In this document: positions 26,306 through 34,913 of the stretch, in pieces | How the letters are laid out: each line of letters starts with the position of its first letter | Position numbering within the stretch: the first letter of the stretch is position 1 | Origin: Kordia sp965283645 | GTDB lineage: Bacteria > Bacteroidota > Bacteroidia > Flavobacteriales > Flavobacteriaceae | Assembly: GCF_965283645.1 (NCBI RefSeq) | Contig: NZ_CBDIPG010000001.1 | Coordinates: forward strand, 3,534,001-3,598,000 | DNA length: 64,000 nucleotides | Direction: 5' to 3' | Notes under the pieces: model-generated | Databases searched by the model: none | What the model saw: only the letters and a program-made list of their open reading frames with translations | Told to the model about the DNA's origin: nothing | Program-made: the position numbers and the translations under genes

Positions 26306-29179
26306 AAAAAAAAATTACACATACTATTTCTACTACTTACGGGTATTGCATTTGGTCAAGTAACCATAACGCCTACACCTTTTGAAGTAAGTCAAATGAT
26401 TACCATTACAGTTGATGTCAATAGTACAGCAACTGATTGTGATGGAATTACCAATCCTAACAAAGTGTATATGCACTCAGGAGTTGGAACTGATAGCAAT
26501 CCTTGGACATATGTTACAGGAAATTGGGGACAAGATGATGGCGTTGGAGAAATGACAGATCTTGGTGGTGGACTATGGCAAATTCAAATTGTGCCTGAAA
26601 CACATTACGGATTAACTACTGCACAAGCAGCAACCATCACAAAAATGGGAATGGTTTTCAGAAACGAAACTGGAACTCAAGAATTTAAAGATAGTGGTTG
26701 CAATGACTTCTTTTTTGATGTAGGAGCATTTCAATCAACATTAGTAACGCCAACAGATGGAAGTACTACCATTTTAGCTTCAGGATCAAACCTAGCTATT
26801 ACAGCAAACAATACTGGTGGCTCAGCATCGTACGTGCTAAAAGCAAATGGAGCAACTATAAACTCCAACAGTGGTTCATCATATTCATATACGGATATGA
26901 ACATCACTACAAACAAAAATTACGAATTAGACGTTACACTAAGTGGCACAACAATTACGAAAAACTTTAGCGTCATCATCAATCCAGGAGCTGCAACGCA
27001 AGCAATGCCAGCGGGTATGGAAGATGGAATAAACTATGATGCAGACACATCAAAAGCAACGTTGGTTTTAGATGCGCCAAACAAAGACTTTGTATATGTT
27101 GCAGGAAGTTTCAATAACTGGCAACCAGACGGAACGTATGCAATGAAAAAAGATGGTACTACAGGTAAATTCTGGTTAGAAATAAACGGACTAACAGCTG
27201 GTCAAAACTACAGCTATCAATATTGGGTAGTTGATGAAACACCAATAGCAAACTCTCCGTCGTTAGTAAAAACGGCAGATCCGTATTCAACATTAGTATT
27301 ATCTCCTTTTGATGATCCTTTTATTCCTGCTTCAACTTATCCAAATCTTCCAACATATCCTGCGGGACAAGAACGTGAAGTAACGGTATTACAAACAGGA
27401 CAAACACCATACAATTGGCAAGTAACCAATTTTGCAAAACCTAAAAAGGAAGACTTAATTGTGTATGAAGTATTAATTCGTGATTTTGATGCAGATAAAA
27501 ACTATCAAAACTTAATTGATCGTATTGATTACTTTAAAAACTTAAATGTAAACGCAATTCAGTTAATGCCAATCATGGAATTTGAAGGAAACGAAAGTTG
27601 GGGATACAACACATCTTTCCACTTAGCATTAGACAAATATTACGGAACTCCAGAAAAATTCAAAGAATTTGTTGATGTATGTCATCAAAATGGAATTGCA
27701 GTTATTTTAGATGTCGCTCTAAACCATGCATTTGGAAGAAACCCAATGGTACGTATGTGGATGAATGATGCAGACAATGATGGTTGGGGAGAACCAAGTT
27801 CTGAAAACCCTTATTTTAACCAAGTAGCAACACACAGTTACAGTGTAGGTTCTGATTTTAATCATCAACAAGCAAGAACACAATACTATACACAACGTGT
27901 TGTAAAACATTGGATTGAAGAATACAATATTGATGGTTTCCGTTGGGATTTAACAAAAGGATTCACGCAAGAATGTACTGCAAGTGATGAAGGATGTACC
28001 AACGGATACAGAAATGACCGTGTGGCAGTCTTAAAACAATATGCAGATTATTCATGGAGTATTGACGATGATCATTATGTAATTTTTGAACACTTAGGTC
28101 AAGACAATGAGGAAAAAGAATGGGCAGATTACCGCTTAGGTGAAGGAAAAGGAATTATGATGTGGGGAAAAATGACAGATCAATACAACCAACTAACGAT
28201 GGGATTTGCATCTAATGCAGATATTTCCAGAATGGGACACACTAGTAGAGGGTTTAATGGACCACGTTTAATGGGATATGCAGAAAGTCATGATGAAGAA
28301 CGATTAATGTATAGAAACCTACAATTTGGAAATACTGCTTTATCATCTCACAATGTACAAGATTTAAATACTGCATTATCAAGAATGTCTGCTTTAGGAG
28401 CCGCTTCATTGACGATTCCAGGGCCAAAAATGATTTGGCATTTTGGAGCATTAGGAATGGAAAATTCCATCTTTACATGTAACAACGGTACGGTAAACTT
28501 ACCAAGTGATCCAACACCTGGCGATTGTAAATTAGATACAAAACCACAACCACAATGGACAAACAATTGGTTAGCCGATGCAAACAGAGCGAAAATTTAC
28601 AACGATTGGGCACGAATTATCAACTTAAAAGTTAATGAACCTGTTTTTGAAGGAAACTACTCAATCAGTCCGTATATCAATGATATCAGACAACGTATTT
28701 ACATTTGGGATGATACAATGCCGTCAACATCGTTAAAAAATGTAGTTGTTTTGTGTAATTTTTCTGTAGCAGATTTAACAATTGTTCCCGATTTTCCATA
28801 CACAGGAACTTGGTACGATTTAATGGACGAAACAGGAACGACAACTCTAAACGTAACAAACACGGCAGATCCAATATCGATTCCTGCGGGACAATTTAGA
28901 ATTTTCGGGAATCAACAAACAACGTTGAGCACACCAGATTTTTTAAATACAACGAATGAAATTTCACTATATCCAAATCCTGCTTCGGACAGTTTTAAAC
29001 TAAACAAAAATGTAGAAGAAGTTTTAATTTACGATATCACAGGAAAACAAATTAAATCATTTGAAGGTGGATTTACTGCTGGAAAAACATTTGACGTTTC
29101 AGAATTATCAAGAGCGTTATACATGGTAAAAATCATTTCTAACGAAGGAACAGCAACCAAACGCTTACTTATACAATAA
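26303..29179 (+). CDS. T9SS-secreted GH13 alpha-amylase with starch-binding-like domains
   Basis: A 958-residue exported enzyme. The signal peptide (1 to about 19, GIAFGQ) is followed by N-terminal beta domains (about 20-235) and an E-set/CBM48-like domain (about 250-340: FVYVAGSFNNWQPDG). The GH13 barrel has DVALNHAFG (region I), GFRWDLTKGF with nucleophile Asp 549, IFEHLG with Glu 596, and ESHDEER with Asp 664. The C-terminal about 75 residues, starting ISLYPNPASDSFKL and ending RLLIQ, form a type A T9SS sorting domain, so it is placed at the surface or released. It probably makes the first endo-cuts in alpha-glucan. A terminator separates it from SusE, suggesting its own transcript. Confidence 0.93.
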   Translation: MKKKLHILFLLLTGIAFGQVTITPTPFEVSQMITITVDVNSTATDCDGITNPNKVYMHSGVGTDSNPWTYVTGNWGQDDGVGEMTDLGGGLWQIQIVPETHYGLTTAQAATITKMGMVFRNETGTQEFKDSGCNDFFFDVGAFQSTLVTPTDGSTTILASGSNLAITANNTGGSASYVLKANGATINSNSGSSYSYTDMNITTNKNYELDVTLSGTTITKNFSVIINPGAATQAMPAGMEDGINYDADTSKATLVLDAPNKDFVYVAGSFNNWQPDGTYAMKKDGTTGKFWLEINGLTAGQNYSYQYWVVDETPIANSPSLVKTADPYSTLVLSPFDDPFIPASTYPNLPTYPAGQEREVTVLQTGQTPYNWQVTNFAKPKKEDLIVYEVLIRDFDADKNYQNLIDRIDYFKNLNVNAIQLMPIMEFEGNESWGYNTSFHLALDKYYGTPEKFKEFVDVCHQNGIAVILDVALNHAFGRNPMVRMWMNDADNDGWGEPSSENPYFNQVATHSYSVGSDFNHQQARTQYYTQRVVKHWIEEYNIDGFRWDLTKGFTQECTASDEGCTNGYRNDRVAVLKQYADYSWSIDDDHYVIFEHLGQDNEEKEWADYRLGEGKGIMMWGKMTDQYNQLTMGFASNADISRMGHTSRGFNGPRLMGYAESHDEERLMYRNLQFGNTALSSHNVQDLNTALSRMSALGAASLTIPGPKMIWHFGALGMENSIFTCNNGTVNLPSDPTPGDCKLDTKPQPQWTNNWLADANRAKIYNDWARIINLKVNEPVFEGNYSISPYINDIRQRIYIWDDTMPSTSLKNVVVLCNFSVADLTIVPDFPYTGTWYDLMDETGTTTLNVTNTADPISIPAGQFRIFGNQQTTLSTPDFLNTTNEISLYPNPASDSFKLNKNVEEVLIYDITGKQIKSFEGGFTAGKTFDVSELSRALYMVKIISNEGTATKRLLIQ

Positions 29180-29193
29180 CATGTTATTTTTCT

Positions 29194-29315
29194 CTAATAA
29201 AGAATCGGCTATATTATTATTTGACTAAACTTGTTCGTAGCTAGTGTTATCATATTTAAAATTTGAAGAAAAATAACTTAAAAAAGTCGCTATGTATGTA
29301 GCGACTTTTTGTTTT
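29194..29315. repeat. intergenic segment duplicated at 32786-32907
   Basis: From CTAATAAAGAATC through TATATTATTATTTGACTAA and CTTGTTCGT to CGACTTTTT, this segment matches 32786-32907 with scattered differences. This copy ends in an intact hairpin terminator, while the other has lost the pairing. Confidence 0.75.
29279..29311. terminator. bidirectional rho-independent terminator
   Basis: AAAAAGTCGCTA pairs with TAGCGACTTTTT over loop TGTATG, with T runs on both strands. It lies between the convergent amylase (+) and YHYH protein (-) genes and can serve both. Confidence 0.9.
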
Positions 29316-29398
29316 ATGTTTGTGTCCCGTTCTGAAATATCAAATACAGATACATGAAGTTAATTGCGATGAATTAAACACGTTATCGGCAGTAAAAT

Positions 29399-30706
29399 TT
29401 ATTTTCTTTGATAGTTTGATTTCTTAAGCGTTCCATCAGGATTTTCAAATTCAAACGTATAATTTCCAGTAGTATCCCAGCCGTAATATATTTTATGAAT
29501 TTCAGAATTCACCTTATAAGTCAAACTGTATTTTTGTGGTGCTGTATTTTCAAAATCAATAATTTCTGCTCCGCGTAATGGTCTCAAATCTGGTCTTACG
29601 CCTCTTGTTTTTGCTTGTGGCATTATTTCGTTTTCTGGAGCTTTTGTTCTTGGATTTATCTTAACTTTTCCTTTCATTGCCGCAATTAAGTAAGGATATT
29701 TTTTTACGATGTGATATTGATAAGTACTATCCGAAGTAAATCGTCCTAAATTCTCATCGAGTTTCTCGGTGGTTTCACCATACACAGGAAAACCATCCAA
29801 AGCATACGCAATTGGCTTGCTTTCTCCAACTTTAGATTGTAAATGTGTAGGCGCTAAATGGTAATGATAATCATCGGCTCGACCGCAATGTCCGCCCCAT
29901 TTGTCCAATTCTCCAATAGCATTGGCATCTTCACCACGATTGTTTAACGGATTAAAAATAGGAATTCCGTTTGCGGCAATAGCAATGGCACCTTTCATAA
30001 AATTTTCTTTTGTAGACAGTGGATTTTCAGCCAATGCAGGTTGCAAAGGAATTGCCCATGCATTATTTCCTGAATAGTCATGGTCAATAGGAACTTGTTG
30101 TTGCCAATTGGTGATTCCTACCATCATTTTGTGTGACGGAATACCATTTGATTCTATATAAAAATAACTATCATCGTGATGTGTTTGTACCTCGTCAAAA
30201 ACACCAAAAACGGATTCTAAAAAAGGAATGTCATTGGCAACCATTTTTGGAGCTTTGAAAGATGTTGTACGTGCACATCCAATAACTATTAATGAAATAC
30301 CGAACAAGCTATATGCGAATGCAGATTTCTGTTTGAACCTTTTTTTTAAACTGTAAAGAGAAAAAAGAAATACAAGTATTCCTAGACATAATAATAAATT
30401 TGAAAAATTGAATATTTTGTACTTCTCACTTTTATTTAATGTATTTAGATCATAAATAAAGTTTGCTTTTTCTGAAATATACTGTTGCTCTTGTGCTTTA
30501 AAATCAGAATAATTAAAAGTTAAAACTTCATGATTTTCATTCATTAAATACACTTTTTCTCCATCTTTTTTTATAAAATCGGCTTTTATAGTTTCAGTAC
30601 TATTGATAAAATTCCAAACTTTTGAAGAAGCACTGTGCCCGTGTTTATGTGCAAACATTTGATTTACGGACATGCACAAGAATAGCAAGAAGATAATTTT
30701 TTTCAT
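29399..30706 (-). CDS. YHYH-domain protein with N-terminal membrane segments
   Basis: A 435-residue protein. A signal peptide (1-19, ending FAH) leads into a His-rich start, then two hydrophobic segments (about 98-118 and 133-150, the second ending in GCA). The large C-terminal domain contains GIPIFNPLNNRGEDANAIGE and the namesake YHYH in GRADDYHYHLAPTHL, followed by GFPVYG. YHYH-domain proteins occur in marine and environmental bacteria, and their activity is not established. It starts 5 bp after an unknown lipoprotein gene. With the redoxin upstream this looks like a three-gene operon. The clustered His residues suggest metal binding, which is inference. Confidence 0.8.
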   Translation of the reverse strand: MKKIIFLLFLCMSVNQMFAHKHGHSASSKVWNFINSTETIKADFIKKDGEKVYLMNENHEVLTFNYSDFKAQEQQYISEKANFIYDLNTLNKSEKYKIFNFSNLLLCLGILVFLFSLYSLKKRFKQKSAFAYSLFGISLIVIGCARTTSFKAPKMVANDIPFLESVFGVFDEVQTHHDDSYFYIESNGIPSHKMMVGITNWQQQVPIDHDYSGNNAWAIPLQPALAENPLSTKENFMKGAIAIAANGIPIFNPLNNRGEDANAIGELDKWGGHCGRADDYHYHLAPTHLQSKVGESKPIAYALDGFPVYGETTEKLDENLGRFTSDSTYQYHIVKKYPYLIAAMKGKVKINPRTKAPENEIMPQAKTRGVRPDLRPLRGAEIIDFENTAPQKYSLTYKVNSEIHKIYYGWDTTGNYTFEFENPDGTLKKSNYQRK

Positions 30707-30711
30707 GATAA

Positions 30712-31728
30712 TTATTTTACAGTGTATCTTACTAAAACTTCATTATCCAACACCACATTTGTTGACCAAATGAACTTCGCATCATTTGCTGCATTGTCAA
30801 AAATAGAAGTAAAATTTGTATAAGCGGGTTTATTGTCTACGCCAATAGTTCGGTTCGTATATGTGGTTGCATTTGGCCAGTTTGAATCATCAAAATTGAC
30901 TTGCATCCAATTTTCAGGTAATGTCCAATGCACTGCATAAAATGCAGTTCCGTCTTGTCCGCCTTCAGTATTACAGTTTTTAGAATATCTATAATTTCCT
31001 TCTTCCGAGACACAGCTTAAATTTTCAATTGGAGCCATATAATATGTTTGTGCTTTCCACTGCTCATCTGTTGTAGCAATGATATTATTTTGCGCATCTT
31101 TAATTACGGCTACCATACCACCATCTCCAGCATGAAAAGATTTTCCTCTGTTTGGTTCGCAACCTACTCCAAGGTGTTCTTCCCAATCGACCAATTTCAT
31201 AGCAATGGTAAATGGTTTTTTAACTTTAAATTTTAGTACGCTAGCGTTAAACTCCGTAAACGGAACTTTGTCTTTTCCCACAGGACTGCCATTTACATAC
31301 ATTTCAAAGTAGTTATCAGCAAAAATATAGGTTGTATAAAGGGAACCGTTTTCATCAATTGTTATGATGTCAGAATCGTCATAATTAGATAAAGCTTCTT
31401 CTACTGATGCATAGTTGTTACCTTCACAGGAATTAAATAAATCTGGCGCAAACGGAAACTCGTTATTGGTGTAGTTGGTTTCCGCAGGAACTGTCCATTT
31501 TTTGCCATCAGTAGATATAATTTCTCCAACATCCGTTTTCCTTCCACGTTTACAAGAATAAATATTTTCAGCTATTGTAGTGGCAATTCCTTGTGTTACG
31601 CTTCCAGTTCCTTTATAAGCTGTAACTTCGGAAGTTGTTGCCAAATCATTTGTTGTCTTTTTTGACTTCTCGTCTTTACATCCTGCTGTATATATAATTA
31701 CCACAAGTAGAAGAAAATAATGCTTCAT
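30712..31728 (-). CDS. lipoprotein of unknown function
   Basis: A 338-residue protein with a lipoprotein signal (IIYTAGCKDEK, Cys 17). I do not recognise a family with confidence. Residues about 130-230 (TTYIFADNYFEMYVNGSPVG ... KPFTIAMKLVDWEEHLG) resemble the jelly-roll beta-sandwich seen in carbohydrate-binding or rhamnosidase N-domains. Seven cysteines besides the lipobox residue suggest some disulfides in an exported protein. It sits between the redoxin gene (57 bp upstream) and the YHYH gene (5 bp downstream), so the three products probably act together outside the cytoplasm. Confidence 0.6.
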   Translation of the reverse strand: MKHYFLLLVVIIYTAGCKDEKSKKTTNDLATTSEVTAYKGTGSVTQGIATTIAENIYSCKRGRKTDVGEIISTDGKKWTVPAETNYTNNEFPFAPDLFNSCEGNNYASVEEALSNYDDSDIITIDENGSLYTTYIFADNYFEMYVNGSPVGKDKVPFTEFNASVLKFKVKKPFTIAMKLVDWEEHLGVGCEPNRGKSFHAGDGGMVAVIKDAQNNIIATTDEQWKAQTYYMAPIENLSCVSEEGNYRYSKNCNTEGGQDGTAFYAVHWTLPENWMQVNFDDSNWPNATTYTNRTIGVDNKPAYTNFTSIFDNAANDAKFIWSTNVVLDNEVLVRYTVK

Positions 31729-31785
31729 TCTTTAAGTTTTAATGATTTATAACACCTGTTTTTTAACTATTTTATTGAAATAGCA

Positions 31786-32523
31786 TTAGGCTTTCACGGG
31801 ACAACCAATGGCTTTGGTAAAGTTTGGATCTGGTTTTGAATCATTTTCTAATGCTTCAATAGCTTTTTCTACATATTTAACCTTAACATCATTTGCTGAT
31901 TTTGCATTGTCATCAATCGTACCTATGTATTGCACTTTGCGTTCACTGTCTAATAAAAACACATGTGGTGTTCTTACGGCGCCATATTTTGGAAAAACTT
32001 CGTGTGTTTCATCAGCTAAATATGGAAAAGGAAAGTTTTTTTCTTTTGCTCTTTCTTGCATTGCAGTAAAGCTTTCCGTTTCATTGTTATTACTTACGTT
32101 AGGATTGATGGCAATTACCGGATATCCTTTTGAAGCATATGTATTTTGTAAAGCTATCAAGCGATCTTCATACATTTTTGAGAACGGACATCCGTTACAA
32201 GTAAATACGATAATATATCCTTTTGCATTTTCATAATCGGATAATGAAACGAAAGTGTTATCTACATTTTTAAGTTTAAAATCAGTAGCAACTTCTCCAA
32301 TTTTATAACCGCCGATTTCTTCTAGGGTTTTTGTTTGTTCTGGACTGTGTCCGCCACGAGGTGGACCTTTTCTTTCACCGTCATGTTTCGGAGGATGTTT
32401 GTGTTTTTCTTTATTTTGAGTAATAGCTGTTGCTGCTTCTGGTTTGTCTTTACTGTCTTTACAAGATGTGAATGCTCCGAAAACGAACATAACAAGGACT
32501 AAAAGTGTACTGATTTTTTTCAT
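31786..32523 (-). CDS. redoxin (AhpC/TSA, thioredoxin-like) lipoprotein
   Basis: A 245-residue protein with lipobox FGAFTSC (Cys 20) and a charged linker rich in Lys, His and Pro. The thioredoxin-like redoxin domain covers about 75-240: IGEVATDFKLKNVDNTFVSL, GYIIVFTCNGCPFSKMYEDR with a CxxC pair, and the cis-Pro region VRTPHVFLLD. Such single-domain redoxins act as thiol oxidoreductases on the periplasmic side. It is first in the apparent operon with the unknown lipoprotein and the YHYH protein. Confidence 0.88.
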   Translation of the reverse strand: MKKISTLLVLVMFVFGAFTSCKDSKDKPEAATAITQNKEKHKHPPKHDGERKGPPRGGHSPEQTKTLEEIGGYKIGEVATDFKLKNVDNTFVSLSDYENAKGYIIVFTCNGCPFSKMYEDRLIALQNTYASKGYPVIAINPNVSNNNETESFTAMQERAKEKNFPFPYLADETHEVFPKYGAVRTPHVFLLDSERKVQYIGTIDDNAKSANDVKVKYVEKAIEALENDSKPDPNFTKAIGCPVKA

Positions 32524-33039
32524 TATTGAATTGTGTATAACGTTTTTTAAACAAGTTTATAAAGTGAATAATTTTTATTGATAAAAATAATTGTGAAAGA
32601 ACAAAGAACATATTGTTCTGGATGAAGTTCTCCTATTTTTTTAGAAAGACTACAATGCCGTTTTATCCTTATAATTGTCAATTTCTCACTAAACCTTTTG
32701 ACTTCGTTTTATGTAGAAGGTTTAATGAATAATTTTTTTAATACCAAATAACTCTGGATGAAAGCAATACTTTTTTACTTGACAGCTAATAAAGAATCAA
32801 CTATATTATTATTTGACTAAGCTTGTTCGTGTAGCTAATGTTATAAATAATATTACAAGAAAGATATTAAAAAAAAGGCCATTCACATGTAACGACTTTT
32901 TTGTTTATAAAATTTTTATAGTCTAAAAAAAGTAAATTATACTAAAATGACTTTTAAAATCAAGCTCAATTAACTTTGACATTCAATACATTCACATACA
33001 TTAAAAATATTAATACCATTTAATAACTAAAAATTAATT
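32524..33039. other. intergenic region with a degenerate duplicate of 29194-29315
   Basis: This 516-bp region holds no credible gene. The segment 32786-32907 is a diverged copy of 29194-29315, but its terminator arms no longer pair (GGCCATTCACATGTAACGAC instead of a clean stem). This looks like a relic of an older duplication or of a lost gene's 3' end. Confidence 0.6.
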
Positions 33040-33264
33040 ATGAAAAAACTTTTACAATTGAGTATTCTTTTAAGCTGTTTGAACGTATTTTCACAAGCAG
33101 GATCATTAGATACCTCTTTCGGAAACGGTGGTATTGCTACTTTTGATTTACAAATAGGAAGTGATGATAGAGCATTTTCAATTGATATACAATTAGACGG
33201 AAAACTTGTTTTAGCAGGATTTTCAGATGACGGAAGTGACAGAGACGGTGCCGTAATACTTTAA
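33040..33264 (+). pseudogene. truncated delta-60-repeat (beta-propeller-like) secreted protein
   Basis: A 74-residue frame with a good signal peptide (1 to about 19, NVFSQ), then GSLDTSFGNGGIATFDLQIGSDDRAFSIDIQLDGKLVLAGFSDDG. The LDTSFGNGG and DGKLVLAG blocks are typical of delta-60-repeat proteins, which normally carry many repeats over several hundred residues and often a T9SS tail. Here only the first repeat remains before TAA. Intact 5' end, missing body and decayed surroundings indicate a remnant. It could still be expressed as a small secreted peptide. Confidence 0.7.
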
Positions 33265-33327
33265 GACACTATCTTCATAGCGGCTTTTTTATGTAAAATA
33301 GAATCTAAAAAAAATAGTTTTAAAATC

Positions 33328-34614
33328 TTATGCATCAAACAAACGGAAATCTTCATCAATTTGTACATTAGGAATTCCTTCGTACTTTCCTTCTAAATAA
33401 TCCTTTTCAAAAGAAGCATCTTTACGTACTTTTTTATCATACAAAGATTCCATTTTGGTAACTCCGTACACATCTTTTTCAGTAATCATAATTTGATCTC
33501 TTCTAAAAAGTTTTCTTTTCGGATTGATTAACGATGGATTGTGTGAAGCAAAAATTAATTGTGCGCCATTAGGATTGTTTTCCTTCGAATTGAATAACTC
33601 AATAATAGCTTTGCTCAAATGTGGATGCAATTGTGCATCAAACTCATCAATAATTAGTGTTTTTCCGTGTAATAACGTATCAATAATTGGTCCTGAAAGT
33701 GCTACATATTTGCATGTTCCTAACGATTCATTTGCAAAAAGGTTGAAATAAATATTATCTACTTCTTCGTTATCTTCATCGTAAACAGTATGTTTTGTGC
33801 TTACTACTACATTTTCTTCATCCGACTCAAGAATCATTTTCCGAATCTCCTTCGGAACGTTTCCTTTTTCCAGAATTTCCTCCGTAAGTTTAAAACGTTC
33901 TACTTTCGTTTCTGTAAAACCTAAATTAGCACCTGCAATAAAATTATCAATAAATTTTTTCTTTGCAGGATCGTCCATCATATCAATAGTAAAATTTATC
34001 GTATACCGATCTTGCATACCCGAAATGTATTGCACATTGCTCATGGCTTTCAAAATGGCAATTCCTGTTGGAATATTAAATTGCGCACAAACAGAAAGAA
34101 ACAATGCATTTTTACGTGTAATAGATGTCAAATTTGCGCTAGCCGTATCAAACTTTTTAGTTGTTTTGATTTCTTGAAACTCTCTTTCAAATAATAACTG
34201 TTCCTTATTTTTAGTAGTAACGTACAACCATTCTTTATGAACTTGTTCGTCATCCACTAAAAAGCCATATCTATATTTAGCGGTATCATGAATAAAAACG
34301 AGCTCAAACAAACTTGGTTCTTCAATCGATTCTGTAGACAAACAAAAGGGCTGTACTTCAATAGCTTCGTCTGCTTGTGAATCTTTTGACGAGTTCAAAA
34401 TAAACTTTCGGGCAAAGCTAATTGCTTTAAACAAATTACTCTTTCCATTTGCGTTAGCACCATAAATAACCATGCTTTTCAACAGCGTTAAGTTTTTTAA
34501 CGGCGTATCAAAAAGATTGCTACTTCGCAGTTCAGTCAAAGAAGTTGCTGTCAAATCAATAGTGGTTCTATTTTTGAAAGACAAATAATTTTCTACTGTG
34601 AAATTTACGAGCAT
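33328..34614 (-). CDS. AAA-family ATPase, OLD/RloA-like
   Basis: A 428-residue protein. The SMC/OLD-type N-terminus MLVNFTVENYLSFKNRTTI is followed by Walker A YGANANGKSN (residues 51-60). C-terminal LIIDEFDAQLHPHLS is Walker B with the D-loop, and LIFASHNPSLIN holds the switch His. There is no TOPRIM nuclease domain at the C-terminus. RloA-type ATPases of this form are usually paired with an RloB partner in phage-defence units, but no partner is adjacent here. Its start faces the lanthipeptide exporter across a 299-bp divergent region. Function remains open. Confidence 0.82.
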   Translation of the reverse strand: MLVNFTVENYLSFKNRTTIDLTATSLTELRSSNLFDTPLKNLTLLKSMVIYGANANGKSNLFKAISFARKFILNSSKDSQADEAIEVQPFCLSTESIEEPSLFELVFIHDTAKYRYGFLVDDEQVHKEWLYVTTKNKEQLLFEREFQEIKTTKKFDTASANLTSITRKNALFLSVCAQFNIPTGIAILKAMSNVQYISGMQDRYTINFTIDMMDDPAKKKFIDNFIAGANLGFTETKVERFKLTEEILEKGNVPKEIRKMILESDEENVVVSTKHTVYDEDNEEVDNIYFNLFANESLGTCKYVALSGPIIDTLLHGKTLIIDEFDAQLHPHLSKAIIELFNSKENNPNGAQLIFASHNPSLINPKRKLFRRDQIMITEKDVYGVTKMESLYDKKVRKDASFEKDYLEGKYEGIPNVQIDEDFRLFDA

Positions 34615-34642
34615 TTAGGCTATTTTTTGTTGTTTAACATGA

Positions 34643-34658
34643 CAAATATATAAATTTG
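34643..34658. promoter_or_regulatory. palindromic divergent -7 promoter region
   Basis: CAAATATATAAATTTG reads as TAAATTTG on the plus strand (34651-34658) and TATATTTG on the minus strand (34643-34650), both matching TAnnTTTG. The minus box is 29 bp upstream of the ATPase gene. The plus box would serve the exporter operon. I see no clear -33 element for either. Confidence 0.45.
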
Positions 34659-34690
34659 TACGATATTTTCGTGTAAAAAGGTAAATTTAT

Positions 34691-34721
34691 TTTGGTTGTA
34701 AAAAATAAAAATATATATTTG
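34691..34721 (+). promoter_or_regulatory. promoter of the lanthipeptide exporter operon
   Basis: TTTG at 34691-34694 and TATATTTG at 34714-34721 are separated by 19 bp, matching the Bacteroidota primary-sigma consensus in both boxes and spacing. Transcription would begin near 34728, leaving a leader of about 185 nt before the ATG at 34914. I see nothing definite in that leader. Confidence 0.6.
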
Positions 34722-34913
34722 TACGTGTTTTTCTCATAAAGGATACATTTTTTAATGATAAAACATAAATAATTGAAGATAATTCGGAAATATCGTGTAA
34801 AGTAGATAAAATAATGATTGATTGTTGAAAAACAGCATCTTACTACTTCATCAAACGAATTAACAGTAGAAAAAAATTACGAAAACGAATAAGTTACACT
34901 AGAAAAAAAGTTA

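Noticed and set aside
33040..33264. Genuine small secreted protein
   Set aside because: Possible, but the sequence is exactly the first repeat of a long family and lies in a degenerate region, so a truncated remnant is more likely.
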